Source: Arabidopsis thaliana (lineage: Eukaryota; Streptophyta; Magnoliopsida; Brassicales; Brassicaceae). Taken from it: 64,000 nt of DNA. Shown piece by piece: positions 10,512 through 22,950 of this stretch. Location: the NCBI RefSeq assembly GCF_000001735.4, contig NC_003074.8:15507261-15571260 (forward strand), read 5' to 3'. The translations under genes and the position numbers were made by a program. The stretch's first letter is position 1. Each line of letters opens with the position of its first letter. A model generated the notes under the pieces. The model made no database searches and had not been told where the DNA came from. It worked only from the letters and a program-made list of their open reading frames with translations.

Positions 10512-13500
10512 CTAAGGAATAAGAGAGAAGATGTTAGAGTCATGAAGGATATCTGAATAATAAAGGTTGAAGTTGAGGTAGTCCCAGAAGCGAGAGAGCC
10601 CATATTTCCCATGTTTTGGTGATCTCAGGTGACACTTATGCAGCTCCTTTAACTCTTTGTCAAAATTCTGCTTCACCATCATCACCTGTTTTATGTGATT
10701 ATAAAACTTAGCTCTCGCAACAAACTGAAAACACCCACGTAAAAAGGATTTGGTATATACCTGAGATGTGTTTATGCCTAATGTTTTTGTCCATGAATCG
10801 TTTGGGACTCGATCTGTACTCTGAATACCTCTGGGAAGACAAGACCGGAAGTCCAGTGCGCATTGCAAGATGTTCTCTATGATGTTAGATATGATTTGGG
10901 TTTCGTCAGATAGGAAGCATCTGCTAGTGTTTGATAAAGGACGGTTAGATTATATCATGTCTTTCATTATATCATTAGATCAGGTCACTCAAATTACAGT
11001 GACACAAAAGGGTCAGAAGAAATTTTTTGCTTTGCAACTGAATTATGACTTACATGCGCAAAGCCTCACTTAGATAAGCCATATGCACAGATTCAAGATC
11101 CATCATATCCTTGACCTGAAAAGCCAGGGGAAACAATTTAAAGAAGAAACTAGGCACTTTGGTTTTAGAGTAGCCAAGCAATGACGTTCAACCAGTACCA
11201 ACAATAAGCTAGAGCAACAGAAGTTCGCTTGAGATGCTCATACTCAAAAATTATACAAAGATTCCCACTTTTCGGTAAAATAACATTTCAGCAGACCATC
11301 ATAGAGGCATGTTTTATTTTGACCAAATAAACTGTAAGTGCAAGGTGTGCCCAGACCTTATTTTTCAGGGAATGAAGGAACTTGGACCATGATACGTGAG
11401 ACAATTCTGAATGTACATATTGCTGTAGTGCTGTTACAAAATGGTTGACCTGATGCCTGGCACACAGAAGAAAGACGTCAAAGATAGCCAGGGGAACACA
11501 GAGACTCCAAAATCTGAAAACTACATTGTGTATCAGACAAGTACAGTGATGAAAAAAACAATACAAATGTTCTAAAGACATATAACATTTTCACAGATAG
11601 TGCATGGATTGGATTGATATCAATAATTTTTTGTTACTCTCATAAATGGTCATGCCAGAAGAAATATGATCACTGTACCTAATCATGCAGTCACAATGCC
11701 TAATAGATACTTAGCTCAACGAGTCACCAGGAAATTATGAAAGTGTTAAACCTTTGTTTTTAAATTTACCTTAGTTTCATCAATATGTTTAACCACCGGA
11801 GTTCTTGCTTCAATATCTTCTCTTTCTTCTCATGCATCATATGTCTTACATCCTAAAAGAACAGTGCAGTCATTGTGCCATTAACCCAGAAGATAAATAG
11901 TGCCACGAGAAATATCAGGTAGACCATCAAAAACAATTTTCAAATAACATTTTCCACAACGAATTCAGAAAATTGCAGATAAATTTAATGTTAGAGGGGC
12001 TTTGCCACAAGGAGTGAATCAACAAAGTTGAACCTTTACCTTCAGTGAACACCAGACATCAGTTAATACGTAGGCTGCTAGTTTCACTTGAACCAGGAAA
12101 CTAAATACATCAGCATACGCTGTCAGGGCATCGCATGTTAAAATTATACTGATTGGCCAATCCACTCGATAACCCAACCTTAGGAAATCAAAGGAACGCA
12201 CTCCTACAAATTTCCACACATCAGTATAAGATTTAACATTCACCACGCACAGTAGTAATTAATTTGCTAAGTGCAAGACCATACCAATGGTTGATGGTGG
12301 GATATGCATTGTGCCTTGTCTTTTGTACAAAAATATCCTGTCCTTACAAATGTCTCGTTCACATGATGATCTCTGAATTGATGATTCTAGAAACCCTTGA
12401 ATTTCTGCAATTCTCTTATCTGCCTCTGTAACAAGCCATTTCTGAGAATCCAAATGAGAGAAAATATATATAAGCATCATCTAAAGATGTTAAATAGAGT
12501 CATCACGATATAATAGATTGATAGCAAACTTACATGATGCCAAAGTGACACTACAAATACATCTGCCCAGTCTGCTAGTTCCATGAAATGATATCTACGT
12601 AGAGCTAGCAGATGTTCTTGCAAGCCAAATCCTTCTTCGAGCAACTTGATAGCTAGCTTACTGACAAAGTTATATCTATTGTCTGTTAAGGAAAAAGTGA
12701 TATTGATATGTTATCACGAGAAAAACATTCTAGACAGAAAATGACAGCCAACTGACAAATTATTAACCTAAATATGTATATTTCTAGCAAATGGAAGTAT
12801 CGAGAAGGATACTGAAGATGTATTTCCTGCAGTAGACACTTGTCTATAACAAAATCAAGTGGCAATTCAAATGTGCCAGAGGAGTCCTGTCTGCGATCAC
12901 TAAAGGCACTAGTTTCAGGGTTATTTGATCTACGAAGCATACTCTCCCATCTACCTCCACCAAATGCATTTGATTTTTTTTCTTCTGCGCAACCTTTTAT
13001 ACCAGAAGATAACTGACTGGAAGAAACTTTAGGATCTTCAACATCAAACCTTTCTTGGTTGGCATGGCGATGACTCTTTCTATCAGTCTGAGGACTGTGA
13101 GATTCTTTCTGAAAATCAATAGGGACTCGTACAGGTATCCTGGTAATACATGTTTTTGAAGGGTCATCCACCGCGGAAAAATCAAACCAAGGCAATGATT
13201 TCCCCTGGTTCCTCTTGTTTGTGTTACCATGCTTGCGCAAGAAATCACATCTCACTAAGGGATTCATACTGAGGACATCATTAGGGTAGTTTACCTTTGT
13301 GTCTTTCATCAAATCTAATTTCGATGAAAGACAGTTTTCCAGCACATCATGTCTTCTCTCGTGCTTTGAACAGCTGCCACTGGTGGAAATGTTGTTTAAA
13401 AATAGTTTTCTTTCATCAGTATTCATTAAGTGCCTCTGTTCCATCCTAGCTCCTGAATAATTTCTTGGATCTTCGCTGTCATCGTCTGCAGACTTCTTAT

Positions 13501-16500
13501 CAACACAAAATGGATTTCTAGGTAATCCGCCAAGGGGCCATGACTTAATCAAAAGAGGGCCCCTAAATTTATCATCTTCACATACTCCAGTTGACTCTTC
13601 TGGCTTAGTATCCACCCACTGATGATTAATATCTGCCTTCTCACCTTGCCTCACAAGATTATTGTCTATATAACCTGAATCACTATGCTGAACCAGATTC
13701 TGATTACAATTCCCATTAGAGGCAACAGAGAAACGTAGAGCTGATAAATAATTTGGTGGAGGTCCCACTAATGTACTTTGTGAATCAAGGAGTCCAACCT
13801 CGGATGCTTCCAAAGAATCCCTAGTCGATGAACATTCAGATGAGCATGATGCATCTATCTCTGAAAACCATCTGTCTTCTGTATTCTGATCATCAGAATC
13901 AGAGCCACTCTGGTCCCTGAAATCTCAAGAAAATGTCGTCAATTCACGTTCATCAGGCTAGGGGTAATCGATAAATAGAATCAGGAAGAACACCTGGTCA
14001 AGTCTATTGCCATTGTTGAAGGAATTAGTAAACTCTCATCCAGTGTGAAATAAATGGAATTTTTGTCTCCGTCGCCATAGGAGATTGGTAAAGATATTGC
14101 TCCAGGAACCTAAGAATTAAAATGTCAACATAAGACAGAACTGAAAAGAAATAACTTCCTGTTAGCTCCAAGTACAACCAAAAAAAGAATCACTTTTAAG
14201 GTCCCTATATTTTTCACTTGCACCATCAGCTCACAGTTAAGAAAACCAGAGAATGAGACGCTTCTACAATGCTGAATGGTCTGATATGAATGAGACGCTT
14301 CTACAATGCTGAATGGTCTGATATGAATGAGTCCTTAATTTACCTAAGACAAACTTGATTTCACAACAGAGTAAAACCACCTATGGCCTATAAGACGAGT
14401 AAAGTAAGGACTAGCATAGCAACGAGAGAGTACATGCAGACACGTATACCAAAAAGACTCCAGCTTCAGCAAAAAAATAATAAGCACAATACCTGCCCAG
14501 GGAACACTTCAAACTTTTCTGAAAAGTCACCAAGTTTTTCTTGCATCATTCTGTAGTAATCGTCTCTTTTCTTTATCATCACTTCTATATGTAATTTGCT
14601 GAAAGTTATTGGAGATGGGTACCCTGGACTAGTGGTAGAAAAATAGGTCCAACACGGAAGAAGATCTGTGTAATTTTTGTGTCCAGACGCAGGAAGATTA
14701 CACAGTTCCAGAAGTTTTGTAATTACTTGAAGCTGTTGACCAGCCCTTACTATAGGTTCCAAGAAGCCGTTTAAGAAACACGGAACAAGCCCTCCTCGCT
14801 CCTAGGGGCAGAATATGAAGCAATTTGATACCCATGGTTTAAAGATACCAAAGTCAAAGATGCAGTAAACGCAAATAAAATATTACCCTTACGCTCTTCA
14901 ATGGGGAGATGCCAGGCTTATTCCAAGAAAAAGATGTTGACTCACTGCGACATTCCACAATGAACTCCTTGTGAGGATCGTTAAGTTCGGCTTTAAACAT
15001 CCAAGATCTTATAAACTCACAATATGGCTCACATGTTTTGAGGAACAAAAACTTCAGCATAGCACTGTGAGTAGGATCAGCAACCTACAACAGAATATGT
15101 CGGGAAAATAGTCAGACCAAATCAAGTGTATATTACTTACTTTAAGCATAACTCCTGGTTCAGAAAAGTAGCTTAAGCGAGTGTGAATTTCAGACTCGCC
15201 AGGTTATGTATATTACTTACGTTAAGCATAACTTGCAACTATAATCACCATATAAAGTGGTCCACATTAGAAAGTGCATAGAACAATTTAAATGCCATGA
15301 CCGATATTCTTTCAAATCTCTATAAAATATGTAAATCCAGCAGTTACTGATATACAGAATTCAGAGAGTAGAGAGTACAGAGATGCAAAATTTAATGAAG
15401 TAAAACCGAAGAATGGGAAACAACTAAAACCGAAGGTGCCTCTAGGCTACATTAAACGATAACTATGCGCCTCATGAAAGAGAAAAAGGACGAATACTAA
15501 ATGAGGAACATAACTTAACCTGACCTGTAGTTGTGAATATAAGTAAGTAAGAAGGTCACTTCCTCTGTAGAACCCATGAAATCGCGTGGTTGCTTCAGTA
15601 ATGAGACATTCCCAAGGAGAGGCACAGTAAGAAAGGGCTATATCATACAAATCACATATGTTTGCCAGAGCTTCAATCTGTGTTCTTAACTCTCTAGTAT
15701 GCAGAAAAACTTCCAATAATGTTATCTTTGGATGAACGACGTTTGTAAGGCTGCCTAACCGAGAAGAACCATGGTCAGACCCATCAACAATGTTTGATGA
15801 ACGCCTCAGTTCTATCGATGCACATAATGTATCAAGCCCAGATATATAGCCTTCTAGGACCCTCCTCACAGCAATAGCAAAAGCCTGATTAACAAGAGTA
15901 TAGCAGCTTTTGTTATTGACTTCTTCATTTTCACCAATTTTACAGCTCCCCTGTCCCTCAACAGCTGATTCCACATCCAAATTCAATCTTGTGAAATGGT
16001 CAACGAACTTATGGAGAAGAAATACCAAAGAACCGAAGCAGCCTATATCTCTAAGAATCTGTCCCAACGCATCAGTGCTTGACAACCGATGCCACAAGCT
16101 CGGAATTTTGTGGAAGGTCCTGTCAGCTGGCTCAGAACAAAATGCAGAAGAGAGCTGTTCTATACTAATAAGAGAAGACTCAACTCCTTGCAGAGCATTC
16201 AGCGCCAACCTGACCAAGCTCGATTCCTATCACAAACAACAAGATGTAAGAAATGAGAAGTAGGTTCAATTACAAAACATTTTTCTCTAAATAACGCAGA
16301 ACTAGACTATGAAAGGACTATCTACATATCTCATCTAAGCACTAAAGACAGTACATCATTCTCAACAAACCCTAGATTGAGCCCTAATCAAACTCAATCA
16401 ATAAAATAACTCACTGCAATTGAAGTTTCCCAAATCCCCAATTAGGGTATCCGATCTAAGCCACACAGAAACAGATACATTCACACAAAAGCAAAATGCA

Positions 16501-16667
16501 AGTTCGAAACTTACAGAGACAAAGGAAGAAGATGAAGAAGAAGAAGCAGAAGAACGAGTTGGAGGAAGAAATCGGCCGCTTTGAGACGGTAAAGATTCCC
16601 AATTTCGCGGAGGAAGGTATGGCTCCTCCACTTTAAGCGAAACGAGACTCGTCGCCAGCACCGGCAT
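10512..16667 (-). CDS. GCP6: Gamma-tubulin complex component 6 (Spc97/Spc98 family)
   Basis: Fourteen exons: 16667-16515, 16226-15525, 15084-14887, 14801-14493, 14109-13994, 13916-12813, 12675-12534, 12441-12285, 12203-12040, 11852-11770, 11456-11357, 11115-11054, 10920-10761 and 10685-10512. They join in frame to 1207 residues. The N-terminal half (exons 1-5, residues 1-492) carries the GRIP1-like part (EPYCEFIRSWMF, GGLVPCFL). Exon 6 adds about 368 Ser/Asp/Asn-rich residues with no recognisable fold. The C-terminal half is the GRIP2 part (LLALRRYHFMELADWADVF, GVRSFDFLRLGY, PISIILTCDALTAYADVFSF, LRHQVNHFVTALQQYV). GRIP2 contacts gamma-tubulin. A long insert between GRIP1 and GRIP2 is typical of GCP6 and separates it from GCP2 to GCP5. 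It should act in the gamma-tubulin ring complex at microtubule nucleation sites. Confidence 0.93.
14251..14324. repeat. Perfect 37-bp tandem duplication in a GCP6 intron
   Basis: Two identical 37-bp units, 14251-14287 and 14288-14324, followed by the first seven bases of a third. They lie inside the intron between GCP6 exons 4 and 5, so they do not alter the protein. Confidence 0.85.
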
Positions 16668-17131
16668 TATTACTACTGCCTTGACTGGAATGGTTTTAGC
16701 GGAAAAGGGTTTCGTCGAGTTGCTTCTCGGATCCCAGAAAGGAGAGATCTTTCGTCATTCCCACAAGCCAAAAAGCTGAGAATGGTGATGATGAGCTTTA
16801 CTCACACAGAGAGATCACTGGAGGAGGAAAAAAAAAAGGTAAGGATGTTTGAAAAGAGAGTGTAATTCATGAAGATATGGTCCAATGGGCCTAACTAATC
16901 ATTAGAGATAAGCCATTAAGGCCCACTATGTTCATATAATATTTTTCATAATCTTTTGACAGAAAGAGTAATTTTTGGTTTTTTGAGAAACGGTTTAAAA
17001 ACAGTCATTTCTACCCTAATTATTTTCATCGTGATTATTATGGAACCATGTGTTACAAAGTGTATATAAATCTTCTAATAAATTATTTTCATGATTGCTT
17101 ATATTTTTGGTTTGGTTGAGTTCAACTAATA
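16668..17131. other. GCP6 upstream region, no gene seen
   Basis: GC-richer near the GCP6 start (leader and promoter, 16668-16850), then AT-rich with a poly-T tract at about 17151. I see no coding sequence or recognisable element. Confidence 0.5.
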
Positions 17132-17656
17132 TCACAATTCCAATTTTTTTTTTGGTGCAAAGAATAAATCAAAACAAGTATTAAGAAAAAGTGATTCAAA
17201 GATCATAAAGTTAATAACAGAATTAAAATAGGCATTCTCCAAAACCAAAACATGATAGATAAAGTAAGACGACATATAAGCTATGAGAGCTTTAAAACAC
17301 AAGCTAAGAAGCTTTATTGCATATGCGAGATCACGGTTAGTCACACAATTTTCCACGAGTGAATCGATGGATAAAAAAATATGGTCATTGTCAAGAGACG
17401 AGGTGATGTATCGGAAAGGAGATGAGTAGTGACGGGTCGAGAATCGGATGGGGTTGGGATAGAAAGCTGAGAAAGCTTCGGTAACCCTCGCTCCATGGAG
17501 ACGGTTCATAATGCCGTTTTTCCTCGAGCTTTCAAAATCATGACTAACAATCTTAATGTTGTTGAATCGCAATGAATTGATTTCAGTAATCGGAGAAAAG
17601 GATAAGGAGAGATTGAAGAGACTTCGGTAACCACCGCTCCTTCGAGACGAGATCAT
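17132..17656 (-). CDS. Unidentified ORF, possibly not a gene
   Basis: Open frame of 174 codons from an ATG at 17656; the frame is open a little further up but without ATG. I do not recognise the protein. It contains two diverged copies of one unit: SSRRSGGYRSLFNLSLSF near the start and NRLHGARVTEAFSAFYP about 45 residues on, which match at the DNA level over the GGAGCG...GGTTACCGAAG core. The C-terminal third is hydrophobic (LAYAIKLLSLCFKALIAY) and may be non-coding AT-rich DNA. It stops 77 bp before the LTR of the gypsy fragment. Could be a gene relic or chance. Confidence 0.25.
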   Translation of the reverse strand: MISSRRSGGYRSLFNLSLSFSPITEINSLRFNNIKIVSHDFESSRKNGIMNRLHGARVTEAFSAFYPNPIRFSTRHYSSPFRYITSSLDNDHIFLSIDSLVENCVTNRDLAYAIKLLSLCFKALIAYMSSYFIYHVLVLENAYFNSVINFMIFESLFLNTCFDLFFAPKKKLEL

Positions 17657-17750
17657 AATGTCATTCTTCTTCAATCTTTTACTAGCGCGAGATGACTATT
17701 TAGAGATATTATCAAAAAGTTAGAAAACTTCTTTGAAATCCTGAGAAATA

Positions 17751-18104
17751 TGATATAGGAAATGAGCATCAAAAGAGAGGGCTACTTGGAGGACAAAGAT
17801 TGGTCGAAGCTGGTGAGACGCGTGGCAGAATAACATTGGTTGAAGCTGGAGAAAGTTGTTATGAAGATTCTTTTAAACGCAGTCTCTGCTGCTATTCATC
17901 ATTATGCTAAAATTTGAGTTTGTTATCTTCTTCTTCTTCAATTCTCTCTATAAACTCTTTAGGGTTTGATATTTCATTGTTGATAGAGCTGTTTCTACTT
18001 CTAAGCTCTACCACATGAGATTTGGATTCTCGTTTTATGAACGATGATTCAATTGCTGTAACTTGTACGATTGAATTTGAGTGAGATATAGTTTTACAGT
18101 ATCA
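17751..18104 (+). repeat. 5' LTR of the gypsy remnant
   Basis: Starts TGATATAGG and ends ACAGTATCA, directly before the primer-binding site. The terminal TGATA/TATCA pair matches the LTR at 52477-52857. Contains TATA-like and CT-rich leader sequence. No second copy is found, so the boundaries rest on the termini and the position of the primer-binding site. Confidence 0.65.
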
Positions 18105-18106
18105 AA

Positions 18107-18118
18107 TGTATCAGAGCC
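18107..18118 (+). other. Primer-binding site (initiator tRNA-Met)
   Basis: TGTATCAGAGCC, one mismatch from TGGTATCAGAGCC, the usual complement of the 3' end of plant initiator tRNA-Met. Sits three bases after the LTR end. Confidence 0.7.
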
Positions 18119-18137
18119 ATCTCTTTCCTCAGAATCG

Positions 18138-18922
18138 ATGGGCGTGGAAACACGTGCACCGGTAACTACGGCGGACGATACAGTCAGAACTTGTAATCCA
18201 TCACTGAGTATGGCTCCTCATGATCGGTCATCATCAATGGTGTTAGGATCACCAGAATCACAATCGGGGTGTTCAGATCCAAACCATGATGTCAGATCTG
18301 ACTCTCAATACCATTACAGGCGTTTAAGAAGGTTGGGTAAGGTTGATTTTCCACGGTTTAATGGTGATGGCATTAAGGATTGGTTGTTTCAGATTGAACA
18401 ATTTTTCTTAATTGATCATACTCCAGAGGAATTAAAAGTTGATATAGCTTCAATTCATTTTGATGACATTGATGCGACTTGGCACCAATCAATTGTACAA
18501 TCAATTATGTGGAGACATGTTAGGCATGATTGGTGGAATTATAAACTCTTGTTGCAAGTGAGATATAATAAGCATGTGGATGATTCGATTGCAAAACTGA
18601 AGCTGTTGCAGGAGACTGAAGGAATTGAGGTGTATCATGCTCGTTTCGAATCGATTTGCACTAGAGTGAAGTTAGATGAAGATTTCTTGGTTAGTCTGTA
18701 TTTGACAGGACTTAAAACTGATACTCAAGTGAATATTAGGATGTTTCAACCTCAGACGATTCAACAATGTTTCAACCTCAGACGATTCAACAATGTTTCT
18801 TGATTGGGAAATTGTATGAGCGAGCACATCCACTTAAGAGAGATAGTGAGTTGAAGGCAGAGGAGGATAAAAAAGTGGTAGAAATTGTGATTAAAACTGA
18901 GGTTGACACAACATCAGAATGA
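18138..18922 (+). pseudogene. Retrotransposon gag, frameshifted
   Basis: From the ATG at 18138 the frame encodes a gypsy-type gag (retrotrans_gag family): a coiled or low-complexity N-terminus, then KVDFPRFNGDGIKDWLFQIE, the IHFDDIDATWHQ motif, and EGIEVYHARFESI with YLTGLKTDTQVNIRMFQPQ. An exact 26-bp tandem duplication at 18742-18793 shifts the frame, so the first frame ends at 18803, while the rest (IGKLYERAHP...) continues in another frame to a TGA at 18920-18922. No zinc knuckle is seen after it. Confidence 0.8.
18742..18793. repeat. 26-bp tandem duplication in gag
   Basis: Unit 18742-18767 is repeated exactly at 18768-18793. Because 26 is not a multiple of three, it breaks the gag frame. 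Confidence 0.9.
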
Positions 18923-19161
18923 GCGTGATCAACAGACACGAGAATGATGATGATCAAACATCGGAAGTTGGGAAAACTGATTCGTCGAATCATGTAGAAT
19001 CTATCCAGCAACTGGAGTGGAGAGAATGTGCAGAGAAGATGGAGACAGAGAAGATGGATTCAGTTCTTGAATCGCATTGTGTTCAACATACGAGCTTGAT
19101 TTCACAACATCAGGTTCCAATCTCATCCTTGTAACATGGCCTTAATTTTTGTAAACCAACT

Positions 19162-19677
19162 TTGGATGTTATTGAGGATTATGGGATTGGGAGGAGATAT
19201 CAAGCTCAGTCACATTCTAATTTTGGAGGCGTCAATGCAAATGCCTGCCTAGTGTTCGATACAATTTTACTGAGAAGACAAGGGTTATCAAAGGGACATA
19301 AGAATATATTTCCCAAGACTTGGAGATTCAAATTCAAAGGGAGGCAAAGTTTATTAAAGGTTCCACATGTTGGTGTTGAAAATGTCAATCATGCAAAGGA
19401 CGCACATCAAATATTTGATAATATGCCTTGCAATGGTGTCAGAATAAAGAACAAGCAATGGTGTCCACGTTTTCAGAAGGTGGCGAGTGTAAAGGCAGAT
19501 TGGCTAGAAGACACATGGTTCATTAGTAATAACCTAAAGGATATTCAAGGCGTAAATTTTGTTGCGGGTACGCTACACTTCAATAGAAGTCTCTTTCGAA
19601 GCACCCGAATCCAGCGAAGGAAGAAAATGGGGTTGTCTCTTAAATCATGGATGTATAAATATAAAAGGGAGCACTAA
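19162..19677 (+). pseudogene. Downstream ORF of the gypsy remnant
   Basis: Open for about 170 codons but begins at a TTG without an ATG nearby. Basic, with FPKTWRFKFKGRQSLLKVPH and a C-terminal SLKSWMYKYKREH. I cannot assign a function. Its position after a deleted pol suggests the 3' internal region of the same retroelement. It ends where the reverse-strand LINE begins. Confidence 0.4.
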
Positions 19678-22600
19678 AAACTACTCAAACCTACTTTTTC
19701 AAGAGCTGTGAGAATGGTTGAAGTTGGAGAGTGGTTTAAAAATGGGAACATGTATATGAGATTGTTTGTACAGATCAGACATGCATCACAAGCTCTTTTA
19801 AGAAGATACGACTTGTAAAGGAAGATGTAAACACTGATGTGTCCCAAATCCTGGAAATTTAAGTTTAAGAACAGGGACTTGAGAACTTCTAAAGGGTCTC
19901 TTCTCCTCTTAAACAAAACCGGAGCTAGATCCCATACCTTTTTAGCAAAAGGGCAGAGAAGAAGCAAATGTAGGGAGGTCTCTGGACGACCACACCTTTT
20001 ACAGTTCAAATCTGCAATAATATTTCTCCTTGCTAGAGCCTCGCCCAAAGGCAAAGCGCTTTTCATTGCTTTCCACAGGAAATGTTTCACTTTTGGCGAA
20101 GTATGGAGCCTCCAAATGTTTGTCTGCCAGTTAAAGTCCAAGCGTGAGTCCGGAAGTGAGTTTAGCTTGGCTAGCGCATAACTTGTCTTGGTGGTATTGT
20201 CCTGACTTCACAGGTAACCAGACCATATAATCCTTCAAAGGCAAGACGTTGATGGTAATTTTCCGAATTTGATCCTCATATTGAGGTAAATGTTTTCTTA
20301 TAGCTGTTATATCCCACATCTTCAAATCATGACAAATAAGGTCAGAAACCAAAAGGGCCTTATTGTCCAACGTTGGTGGTCCGATGGGCAAAAATGGGAT
20401 TAGAGGTGAGAGCCAAGCGTCAGACCAGACATTGATATTATCCCCTTGACCAGCAGACCATCCTAACCCTTTTCTTAACAATTCCTTGCCTGCTAAAATG
20501 CCCCTCCAACCATGAGAAGCAGAGGAAGGAGTTAAAAAGGATGAAGAGTTACAGTTTTTCCCAAGTAGAACCCGAGAGAGAAATGAGTTTGGTTCCTTGA
20601 GAATTCTCCAACTGAGCTTAGCTAAAAGTGCATCATTAAACTCTTCAATTTCTCTGAAAACGAGACCCCCTGCATTTTTAGGGAGTGTAAGTTTGTCCCA
20701 AGACACCCACGCCATCTTCTTCTCATCTTGTTTTGTATCCCACCAAAACCTCGTGAGAACCGATTGAATCTGCTTACACAACGATGCAGATAATTTAAAA
20801 CATGTCATAGCATCAGATGGCATGGCAGATAGCACAACTTTAAGCAGAAACTGTTTCCCAGCACTTGATAGAAATTTGGAGCTCCAACTATGTGAGCGTT
20901 GTCGAATTCTATCAACTATCGACGAGAAGATGTTTCTCTTCCTTCTACTTAAATGTTCCGGCAGTCCCAAGTATTTCCCTATGCCTCCTTCATTATCAAT
21001 AAGTAGAGTGAGCTTTACTCTGCGCTTAATATCCTGGGGCGTTTTAGAGGAGAAGGTGATGGCTGACTTGGCCAAATTAATGCTCTGACCCGAAGCCAAT
21101 TCATACTTCTTGAGAATGTTACTGAGAGCACCACAACATGTGGGATTTGTTTTACAAAAAAACATTGTATCATCCGCAAATAGAAGATGATTTACTTGGG
21201 GACTTCCACGGGCAACCCGGATTCCTACCATAACCCCTTTTTCTTGAGCTTTGCGACACAACCCCGAGAGAACCTACGTACACAGAATGAAAAGATACGG
21301 AGAGAGGGGATCACCTTGACGCAAACCCCGCAAAGGTATTACACAGCCGTGAGGCGAGCCATTGATAAAGAATAAATATGAGACTGTATAAACGCACTGC
21401 ATCACCCATCCTATCCATTTATCATGAAAACCAAGCCGCTTAAGCACCTCTTGAAGAAAATTCTACTCTATGCGATCATACGCTTTACTCATATCCGTCT
21501 TGATTGCCATTGAACAATGTTTCTTTGCACCCGAGATTCTTAGAAATTGCAGTATTTCATGCGTAATCAACATGTTATCTACAATAGCCCTCCCCGGAAC
21601 AAACGCTGATTGATGAGACGAGATCAAATCAGCAAGCCAAGGTTGTAGCCGCCTAGTAAGTATTTTAGCAACAATCTTGTATTGAACATTACAAAGTGCA
21701 ATAGGTTTATAGTCCGCTACTTTCCTAGGTGCTGAAATCTTGGGGATGAGAGTAACATGGGTTTCATTAACTCGGGTCGATAAACCATTATCCTCAAAAA
21801 AAGACCGGATGTCCCGGGAAATGTCTTCACCAATAATATCCCCGTAAGCCTGATAGAATGCAGCCAAAAAACCATCAGGTCTGGGTGCCTTGTCTGCGCT
21901 AATAGAGAAAAGAGCCTCTTTTATCTCTTGCAGCGAAGGTAGCTTGATCAAATCCTCATTACAATGAGTGGAGATAACCGGGAGCAAGACCTCATTAACC
22001 ACTTGTAGATCAGTGTTGTTACTTGAGGTAAAAATATTTTGGAAATAGTTCGATATAGTGGCTGCAATCTGTTCTTCCTCATGAAACTCCTGACCCTCTC
22101 CATCTTCAATGACAGAGAGTTTGTTCATCATTCTTCTACTTTTGGTAATAGCGTGGAAGTACACAGTGTATTTAGCCATTGAACCCAACTTCTCTGCTTC
22201 CAGAATAATTCTTCAAGTTTATAAGATTCCTCTAACTCTTTAGTAATAGACGCAATGAGAGAATTATCTGGAATATGTGCTGATAAAGCAGACTCTAAAG
22301 CCTGTTGAGCTGTTTTTATCGTCTTTGCACTATTGGAGTTTTGCTCCTTAGTCAATTGAATAATACTTTGACGACACCGACTGATCTTGTGAAGAACAGA
22401 GTCTTGGCGAGAAAGATCCCATGCTTCTTTTACAAGTAATTGAATCTCCTCTTTTTCTTTTAAACGCGTATCAAATCGAAATGGTTTTTTTTTCTTCTAT
22501 GGTGGTGCACCAAAGTATGTTACTAATGGCCGGTGATCAGAGCCCTCTAATCTTAGATACTCACATCTACTTTGAGGGAACAATTCCGACCAGGAACAAT

Positions 22601-22950
22601 GACCTAAGGCCCTATCCAATCGGGATTTGATGAAGTGAGAATATCTTGTGCCTCTCCAAGAAAAAGGGTTCCATGAATGTTTAATATCCCACAGACCATT
22701 CTGTGATACAAAGCTCCTGAAAACAAGGAAAGAGCCCTCCCAACGTAAAGGTCCCCCTTGCTTCTCTGAGTTATCAAGAATGTCGTTAAAATCCCCTGTA
22801 AGAAGCCAAGCAGAAGTTCTCTGAGCTCCCAGCGATGAAATTTTCTCCCAAAACACAGAACGGTTCTCCACTTGCGGAGCACCATAAACAGGGTTCTCAT
22901 GGTTATTCAACCATAATAACACAGGTACCTCATGGTCGAGTTGATGTCCT
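19678..22950 (-). mobile_element. LINE fragment, 5' and 3' truncated, dead
   Basis: Reverse-strand ORF2 of a plant L1-type LINE. Reading down: C-terminal half of the AP-type endonuclease (about 22930-22497; LLTGDFNDIL, LEGSDHRPLV), connector (22355-22128), reverse transcriptase (22188-20131) and zf-RVT (20141-19674; CKRCGRPETSLHLLLLCP). The reverse transcriptase keeps LFADDTMFF with both catalytic aspartates. It has in-frame TAG codons at 21463-21465 (after DRIE, where the family has Trp) and just upstream of 21261 (in FILCT*VLSG), and a frameshift near 20131-20190. GPDGF is changed to RPDGF. RNase H and a poly(A) tail are absent, so the 3' end is also missing. No target duplication was found. 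Confidence 0.85.

Larger units (their letters stand above)
17751..19677 (+). mobile_element. Ty3/gypsy-type LTR element remnant, gag only
   Basis: Forward-strand retroelement with one LTR, a primer-binding site, a gag frame and a downstream ORF, but no protease, reverse transcriptase or integrase. The gag protein is related to that of the gypsy fragment at 51546-52444 on the other strand, and both LTRs share TGATA...TATCA termini. The 3' LTR is missing: the sequence switches to a reverse-strand LINE at about 19678. Best read as a non-autonomous or internally deleted copy. Confidence 0.75.

Noticed and set aside
10262-10612. Reverse-strand ORF over the end of GCP6
   Set aside because: Hydrophobic AT-rich frame overlapping the last GCP6 exon in another frame.
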